DNA from: Batkoa obscura
Taxonomy: Eukaryota; Entomophthoromycota; Entomophthoromycetes; Entomophthorales; Batkoaceae
DNA: 64,000 nucleotides
Assembly: GCA_030770535.1 (NCBI GenBank)
Contig: JASVEC010000024.1
Location: forward strand, 682,001 to 746,000
Reading direction: 5' to 3'
The translations under genes were made by a program, and so were the position numbers. Positions 56,903 through 64,000 of the stretch are shown here, one piece after another; within the stretch, counting starts at the first letter, position 1; the number at the start of each line of letters is the position of its first letter. The notes beneath the pieces were generated by a model. That model made no database searches. It was given only the letters and a program-made list of their open reading frames with translations, and was not told the DNA's origin.

Positions 56903-58301
56903 ATAAAACTAAATAATTAAGAATGAATTAAAAAGTACTTACTATTTTAATACAAAGTATTTATATACCTTCTTTTTGAACTATTTTGTCTAATAATTTG
57001 AATGATTTTATAACCATGATTTTTCACTCATGGTAATTAACTGTTATTGTAATATTTTCAGAGAAACGGTTAATTTTTCGAAATTTATAAAAATTTATAA
57101 GGTTAACTTTTGATACGTTAGTCTAAATTTTTATCAAAAAAAACATGGCTGTCAACAGAAGTGATAGGCTATTGCTAGTAAAAAATTTATTTTATTTATA
57201 TGCAATTGTTCAATATTGACAATTTAATTACTAAAAGCCAAGAATTCTTTAGAATCTAAAAGACACGTTTTTATCTTTTAATATCGTCTATTTAGAAATT
57301 TTAACATATGGAGATGTATTTTTATGTTCAAGAATTTTACCAACAAATTTTCCGCTTAAATAGTGCTTAAAAAATGGAAAAAATAATGAAGTCAAAAAAA
57401 ACACTCCCATATACCATTTTTAAAAAGAACTTATAGCTCGGTTTTTTGGTTTATATTGTTTAGAAAAGAAAAATACTTTTAAGCCATTATGTATTTGATG
57501 CCATAAATCTAATTTCCACCATTAGGTTGAGAAATGAGGAAATATATTATGATTTGGAAGTTTAAAAACTTGGTGGTATTAAAAAATAATTGTCCTTGAT
57601 TTGGTTTAAATTTGCAAAACTTGTATGTGGATCTCTTTCATTTCAACAATTGGCCATTTTCTAAGTAACATAAAGTTGATAAACAATTAAATGTCTAGCA
57701 AAAAAACACTCTCATGAATTAAACATTGAAACAAGTATCTTCATTATATATGCTTAATTTAAAACTTTTAGAAGAAACAATATCTGGAAAACACTCTAAC
57801 TTTTGGTCTAAGCTAACCCGAATATTAAATTATAAGCATTTGGCTGATATTATACCTTAAGCTGATTTTTGATAATAGATTTTTATAAACAAACCACTTC
57901 TCATTAATTTTTTTACAGGTACAAAAATATATAAAAGAATATAGATAGCCCGCCAATTACGAAGACCATGAATAGGCCAGCAATAATCACAAAATAAAAA
58001 ATAGGTAAAGAATATGGATCTTCGGGTTAATATAAATAAAGAAAACATAATATTAGAGCCCTTTCCATCTAACTGCGGAAAATTATTCAAAAAATATGTG
58101 AAAAAGCTTCGGTGGATATAGGCTAAAATTTTAACCATAATATAAATAAAAATTTTATTATACGTTGGTATGTCCCACTTAATCATAATAGGCCGATAAG
58201 TTTAACTTGGCAAAAAAAATAGACTAATGTATGTCTATGACATACAAGTCGAGAGTCTATATAAAGCCCTAAAGATCGAATCATTACTCTTATCAAGTAA
58301 A
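56903..58301. other. intergenic region with one MITE
   Basis: Divergent region between the cysteine-rich gene and monooxygenase 2. A MITE at 57304-57412; the GTCGGTTTA element of the other monooxygenase is not present here. Confidence 0.5.
57304..57412 (+). repeat. MITE copy 29
   Basis: Ends ATATGGAGATG and ACTCCCATAT; core TAAATAGTGCTTAAA. Confidence 0.88.
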
Positions 58302-60150
58302 ATGAGTGAAAAAAACCAAGTAAACGATAACATTGTAGTAAACTTTGAAACTAAAGTGGATGTGCTTATATCTGGAGCTGGGCCAGTAGGTTTAGTAATG
58401 GGAAACTTATTAGCTAGAAATAATATCAGTTTTAAAATCATTGATAAGAAGACAGAGATCTATCCATATTCTAGGGCTTTTGCGATCCATTCAAGAACTC
58501 AAGAGATTTTCGACCAACTAGAGATTATTGATAGTATCAAAAATGAAGGTAGAAGTGGTCCTATTTTCTCGCAATTTTACAAAAATGGAGACAAATTTTT
58601 TGAACTCAAGCTACCCCCAAGCCGTTCCCCACATTCCGCTGTTATTGGCCTAATGCAGAGCGAAACCGAACGTATTTTAAATGAAAAAATTGTTGAGATT
58701 GGTCACGAAGTTCATAATGGTGTAGAGTTGAAACAATTAGAATGGAATGATAATAAAAAAAGATTTGATAGTGCTATTGTTGAGCATTTAAAGGATAATA
58801 AGAAAGAAAGAATTAAGTTTAAGTATTTAATTGGGTGCGATGGGGCAAGGTCAACTGTAAGAAAAGCAGCCAATATTAAATTTTCTGGAGAAAGTGTCAA
58901 TCTCCATTTAACTTGTATTGACGCAATGGTAAATACAGACTTTACACAAGAACCATTTGGAACGTAAGTCTTCACTTCTAATAACTTATATAAAAGCTAA
59001 GTTAAAAACAATTAGGATTTTAACAGATGAAACAGACATGATGTTATTAATTTGGGTAAAAAAAAACTATGCGCGCTTTGTTTTGAGGAAAGATCAAGAT
59101 GAAGAAATCACTAATACAGAATTTGTCAATTTAACAAAGAAATTAGCTGGGAGTACAAAATTGGAAATTGATCAAATAGTATGGAAAAATACATTTAAAA
59201 TTAACGAGTGTGCCGCTGAAACTCATTTCAAACATAATGTGTTTTTATGTGGTGATGCTTCACATACTCACTCTCCAGCAGGTGGCCAAGGAATGAATAC
59301 TGGGATTCAAGATTCATATAACTTAGCATGGAAATTATCTCTTGTTCTTAAAGGAGCTGGAAAAGAAGAAGAGTTATTTAACACTTTTAATGAAGAGAGG
59401 AGTATGGTAGCCAATATGGTACTTAAAAATTCGGGGATGGCAATTCGTAATGCCTTTAGCAAATCAAACATGATAGTATCCTATTTACGGAAAGCATTAG
59501 TGCCTTTCTTCTTATCATTTCAATTCGTTCAAAATCACGCGGTAGATACCATTTCAGAGATTGGAATCGAATATAATGAGAATACATTAATAAGAAAGTA
59601 TTCTCAGGGTTGGATTTATAACTCTAAGATTCCAGGGGTTGGATTAAGAGTACCTGATAAGTTATTGATTGATATTAAGAGTAAATCAACTTCTATTCAT
59701 AAGATTTTGAATGGTAGAGATAAATTTGAAGTTTTTATTCATATTCCAGAACCTTGGTTAGATTTTAAATCTTTCGATAAATTGGCAAACTTTACCAAAG
59801 ACTTAAGACATAATGAGGAATGGGCTAAACTACAATCAAAAATGAATGGTAGTTTATTTCAATTGAGCTTCATACTTGATCAGCACATGTTTAGCACTAA
59901 GCAATGGGGATATTATATTGAAAGTAAACTTAAGGATGTAGACCAAGACGACTTACAAATGATCCAACAAAGCTTTGAGAAGAATAATAAATATTTAGAT
60001 ATTGAAAAATGGGGTATTAATGATTTCAGCTTTTCTAATGAAATCCCCACCTTTTTCGTTATACGCCCTGATGCCTATATTTCTTTTAATCAATCGAGTA
60101 CTTCTGTGGAGAATGTCTTAAACTATTTTAAAACTTTTATTAGCTTATAG
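58302..60150 (+). CDS. FAD-dependent aromatic-ring monooxygenase, phenol hydroxylase-like (paralogue 2)
   Basis: Exons 58302-58963 and 59016-60150 join across a 52-nt intron to 598 residues. The start was chosen by alignment with paralogue 1: both begin MSE-x-NQ, and both first exons are exactly 662 nt. An in-frame ATG at 58227 would add 25 residues without a counterpart. The FAD motifs GAGPVGLVMGNLLA, GCDGARSTVRK and GDASHTHSPAGGQGMNTG and the C-terminal thioredoxin-like region are all intact. The two proteins agree at most positions, with many conservative changes, so the duplication is older than that of the cysteine-rich pair. Substrate unknown; a phenolic is likely from the family. Confidence 0.9.
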
Positions 60151-61286
60151 ATACCACGATGTCCTTATCTATGTATTAGGCGGCTATAAATATTAATAGT
60201 CAACAATGCTAAACTAATAAAATAAATAAAATTTAAACTTGTTTAAATAATTTACTTATTAAAATTAAACACTATAGTTTTTACAGAGAATATTGTAGTT
60301 TGACGAATTCAAATTATAAAGTATAAAATACCTGGAAGATATTAAGCCACTTGTGATAGTTAAAACTGAGCATACAGCATTTTTACTAAACCAATTATAT
60401 TTTTTCATTAATTGATTTTCTTGACCAAAAAGTTATTTTTACTTCTAAAAACATAATTCTATTAAACAACATAGAAAATCAGGTAAAAGAGTATAACATA
60501 AATGAAATTTATTTTTAGTTCGAACGCTCATTGAAAGTAATGATTATTTTGAAAAAATAAGTTATTTATGAAATTGGCCTATATCTCAATGAGAATGTAT
60601 AAAATCAATTTTCGGTGGTTTTAATGTTCAGTAGTCTTTTAGAGCAAGTACCCGGTGTAATGGAGTGATCGTTATTATTGAACTTTATTAAAAAAGTTAA
60701 TGATTACTAAAAAAGCACCATACTAGCTACAAAAACCAAAATTAATTTATTAAAATCTAATTTGTATAAAAATCAGTATCTTTATTATGTTTTAACATTA
60801 CATTATTATTAGCTATTTTAAATCTAACATGAGAAATTATCTTGAACTTATGCTACTTTGATTACTTCAGCATAAAGAATCAATTGATTTATATATAATG
60901 ACTTCAAATGGCTTGGCATATTTTCCTATTTCTCCGGCTGATGAGAGTTGTCAATAAAAATCAGAAAATCTTAATCTTGATAAATTGAATACAGAAGATA
61001 TTGTGAGAAAAATGATGTAATCGTTTATTATCTTCAAAAACTAAGAATAAAAAGTGGGCAAATAATTCTAGCTAAAGTTTTAATAATTTCCATTATCATA
61101 ATATTCTTCAATTTATTCTACTTAGTTCTTAAACCATGTGGTGGTATACGCTAAAGTTTTAATTAATGCGATTTAGTTTGATACACAATTACTAGTTCTC
61201 AAAAAATATATGATATTAACATATAACAAACTAAGATTTATTAAGTTTATAAAAGTACAAGTAAGAAATTAAAATAAGCAATAAGA
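60151..61286. other. convergent intergenic region, nothing recognised
   Basis: AT-rich DNA between monooxygenase 2 and the zinc-finger gene. One short frame at 60898 (19 codons) is not convincing. Confidence 0.5.
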
Positions 61287-62378
61287 TTAACCAGTGGTGG
61301 ATGCTAAGATTGCTGAATTATCTGTCTGGATTGTAGCACGAACGCCAGACTGTAAAGCTTTTTGTAATAAAGCAGTATAAGGTGTTGGGCGAGTGGAATG
61401 AGCAATGAGATGTTTTCTCAGAGATCTTGAGTGATAATAAGCTCTACCGCAATCAGGTAAGGGACAGATATAAGGTCGTATATCTGAATGAGTTTTAATG
61501 TGTGTAGCCAAAGAATCAGGTCTTGAAAAAGCTTTTTTGCAATTAGGAAACTTGCAAATAAATGGTTTTTCTCCAGTATGCGTTCGAAAATGATTCAACA
61601 TTTTATGACGCTTTGGAAATGGTTTACATTCTCTTTTGCAACCTCTCCATCTACACTCATAAGTTGATCTCCCTGCTCCAATATGGCTTTCTACTACATG
61701 CCTTATCATGTCTTCCATACTATGAAAAGCCTCATGACAGCTTTCCCATTGGCAGGGATGTAAATCAAAATGGGTAGCTTCACTTTTTACAGTGAGACAA
61801 GGGTGTAAATCGTAATGGTTGATATCCGATTTTACAGTAAAGTTGTCAAATCCATTATCCTGATCCATCCAGGGAGAGGAAGTAGGAAAACCTTCTTGAA
61901 AATTACATGGGGTAGAATGAGTCGACATTTGGTATTTATGCTCTTGATGCAAACTTGGAGCGTTATTAGTGTCATAGAAACTGAAATTATAACTTATGGG
62001 GTTTGAAGTTGCATGTATGTGATTTTGAGGTACTGACTCTGTGGGTTGAATCTGATGTGTGTATTGATCAGAATACATATAGTGATCTAATCTATATCCT
62101 TCATCCATTGAATTCAAATACTGCCCATTCATCATTTTTACTTCACTGCCTGAATTAGATAAATTGTGATTTGATGGTAATATTGGTTGAAATTGAGGTG
62201 GAGGATAAAAATTATAGTCTATTGGGGGATATTGGTGCTGTGAAGCAGAGTGAAATATATGCTGGTCATGAAATTGAGGCAACTCTTCTATTTGATGGGA
62301 TTTAACAAAATGTTCTGAACGTTCATTTTTAACTGGAACAGCAAAGCCATAATGATCTGAATTAAGTGAAGTATCCAT
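61287..62378 (-). CDS. C2H2 zinc-finger transcription factor, four fingers (GLI/ZIC-like spacing)
   Basis: 363 residues from the ATG at 62378. An upstream in-frame ATG at 62441 would add a hydrophobic, AT-encoded stretch and is less likely. The first 200 residues are rich in His, Gln, Pro, Ser and Tyr, typical of a fungal activation region. Four fingers follow: CQWESC...H (about 209-235), CRWRGC...H (about 239-268, with a longer loop), CKFPNC...H (about 274-298) and CPLPDC...H (about 304-330). The linker THTGEKPF joins fingers 2 and 3. The C-x4-C spacing and the odd second finger recall GLI/ZIC/PacC-type arrays. It is presumably nuclear. Target genes are unknown. Confidence 0.85.
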   Translation of the reverse strand: MDTSLNSDHYGFAVPVKNERSEHFVKSHQIEELPQFHDQHIFHSASQHQYPPIDYNFYPPPQFQPILPSNHNLSNSGSEVKMMNGQYLNSMDEGYRLDHYMYSDQYTHQIQPTESVPQNHIHATSNPISYNFSFYDTNNAPSLHQEHKYQMSTHSTPCNFQEGFPTSSPWMDQDNGFDNFTVKSDINHYDLHPCLTVKSEATHFDLHPCQWESCHEAFHSMEDMIRHVVESHIGAGRSTYECRWRGCKRECKPFPKRHKMLNHFRTHTGEKPFICKFPNCKKAFSRPDSLATHIKTHSDIRPYICPLPDCGRAYYHSRSLRKHLIAHSTRPTPYTALLQKALQSGVRATIQTDNSAILASTTG

Positions 62379-64000
62379 AATAAAAATAAAAATAATTAAA
62401 GTTAACACTAAGAGGTAATCAAATATATTATATATATACACAGGTAATAAAATATTTAATTGAACGATACAAAAATAAGCAAAAAATTAGGGAATACTAA
62501 GCTGAAAATTAATTAGTTTTTTTTTTAAAAAACGGAGATTAGATAATTATTTTAAAGTGAAAAGATAATTCGGGTACTCATCGCCCTTTATATACTTAAA
62601 TTTTTAATGAGGTAAAAATAATATTTATTCATAATGAATATTTTAGTGAGAAGAATTAATAAAAATGGATTTAATTTTAAATTTTAACCACTGAAAATGC
62701 TAAATTTGGATATCTCCCCTTATTTAAAAATTAAATTAAATTATGTTCAAAAACATTTATCCTCTTCTTTTTATATGAGTATTAGCTGGCATTTCAACTG
62801 TTTGGGTGTAGAGTTTATATGTTAAAGGAGTTTAAAATTTAACTCTATGATACTATAATTTAATATTATTGTATAAAACATTTTAACTTATTTCTATATA
62901 TCTTATATTGTTATATTACTCCTTTAAAAAATTTATCCTTGTTTTACTAAGTATGTAATATGAAAACAAATCATATCTCAAAATTAAACCAATAAAGATA
63001 TGCATATTCGATTTGTCAACCAATAAAATTAGATGATTTCGGTTTTACTAAAATACTATAAAAATATAGGATGATTTCACTTGCAAATATTCTTCATCAA
63101 AAACTGATCTTTAAAAAAGTTCAAAAATAATACTTTAAGAATAAAAGAATTTGAGAATATAACAAAAGATCGAACCAAACTTTTATTGATTGGCTTAATT
63201 TCCCCGAGAGTTTTTGCCCAACTATAAATTTTGACCTTGAACCGCTACTACTTATTAAACCTTAATCTATCCAACAATATTTCTTAACATTACGCTTGTA
63301 TAATACTTAATTAAATTTTGTGCGCCAGTCTATATAGTATTTTAGATTAAATATAAATTATTTATGCTTCTCTGTATTGTTTTTCATTGTCAGATAACTT
63401 TTAGAGCAATTTAAAAAATAGCTGTAATTTTATATTTGTATAAATGTATACAAGAATAAATATATGAGTATGCGGATAGTAATGTAAATTAGTAATTGAA
63501 AATAATATATCACCGTTCATGATCATCCTCTTAAAACTGTATTAAAGTTAAATTAAATAACACTTAAGTGTGAAATAACATATATAAATTGTTATCTAGT
63601 GAAAGCTTATTTTTGTCTTATCTAATGTAATTATTAGATCAAAATAATTTTTTAATATATTATATAACTGAATATTTAATTTAATTCTAATGGTTATTTA
63701 AGGGTTCATTGTTTTAAACTTAATTTTTAATTCGATTATTTATCTTTTAATAATTTTATGAGTTAATAATAGTAATATTATATTAAAAATTAAAAAGATC
63801 CCAATATTATATTTTTGGCTAGATGACAATACTTTACTTTTATATATAGTTCTTTAAAGAATTTAATAAATAGTTAGATAGAACTTGGGTGTATGAAAAA
63901 AGTATATTGTTACTATTAAGCTCATATAATGAAAAGTTATTTTAAATTTAAGTGTTAAAGGTCTAATAATAGTTAATCGACACTTCAATAATAAAAAAGC
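62379..64000. other. upstream region of the zinc-finger gene, nothing else recognised
   Basis: 1.6 kb of AT-rich DNA to the end of the window, with no reading frame, tRNA or MITE seen. Confidence 0.5.

Noticed and set aside
490-57412. Regularly similar short repeats as a CRISPR-like array
   Set aside because: Copies are dispersed with kilobase gaps, have terminal inverted repeats, occur in both orientations, and the genome is eukaryotic.
57857-58186. 109-codon minus-strand frame upstream of monooxygenase 2
   Set aside because: Hydrophobic, AT-driven composition, no recognised domain, and it occupies the promoter region of the next gene.
60898-61020. Short frame beginning MTSNGLAYFPISPADES
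   Set aside because: Looks coding for 19 codons only, then stops; no exon could be attached.

Overview
The window looks like nuclear DNA from an early-diverging (zygomycete-grade) fungus. It is strongly AT-rich. Its genes carry many short GT-AG introns, almost all 41-116 nt, and it uses the standard code. It holds a CSL-family transcription factor, a family known in fungi from zygomycetes, fission yeasts and basidiomycetes but not budding yeast. An AT-rich Entomophthoromycotina genome such as Conidiobolus is my best guess, but this is inference only. By joining exons I could rebuild 17 complete protein genes and three tRNAs.

Layout. 1-230: tail of an acidic protein. 1624-5037: a leucine-biosynthesis fusion (isopropylmalate dehydrogenase joined to both subunits of an isopropylmalate dehydratase). 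6043: tRNA-Thr. 6595-8069: a six-repeat Myb protein. 8.1-12.0 kb: gene-poor DNA full of MITEs. 12074-14020: ADA3. 14691: tRNA-Glu. 15098-16946: FAD monooxygenase 1. 18764-29516: four small cysteine-rich, probably GPI-anchored secreted proteins, two of them near-identical, interleaved with ADA2 and RIB1. 31832-33271: a short CSL factor. 33447-34227: tetraspanin. 35329-37608: PP4 regulatory subunit 3. 37.6-43.7 kb: a gene desert with a tRNA-Gly and a hidden, badly eroded repeat family. 43730-44839: PH-domain protein. 45617-48545: CENP-P-like kinetochore protein and the splicing factor SPF27. 49771-51225: sterol O-acyltransferase-like MBOAT. 52.0-55.3 kb: a broken DNA transposon and a SAM-domain scrap. 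56321-56902: a fifth cysteine-rich protein. 58302-60150: FAD monooxygenase 2. 61287-62378: a C2H2 zinc-finger factor.

How the genes relate. Most are single housekeeping genes with no operon logic. Three links stand out. ADA2 and ADA3, partners in the SAGA/ADA acetyltransferase module, lie within about 7 kb of each other. The two monooxygenases are paralogues with one intron at the same codon position. The five cysteine-rich proteins form a local family, and one member was duplicated recently in a block of about 1.17 kb.

The commonest repeat is a MITE of about 105 bp with ends TGGGG...CCCCA next to TA. About 29 copies or fragments are present, almost all in gene-poor stretches. I found no CRISPR array, rRNA or viral element. 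Exon borders were placed by reading splice signals and frame by eye; they are consistent in frame but untested by RNA data.
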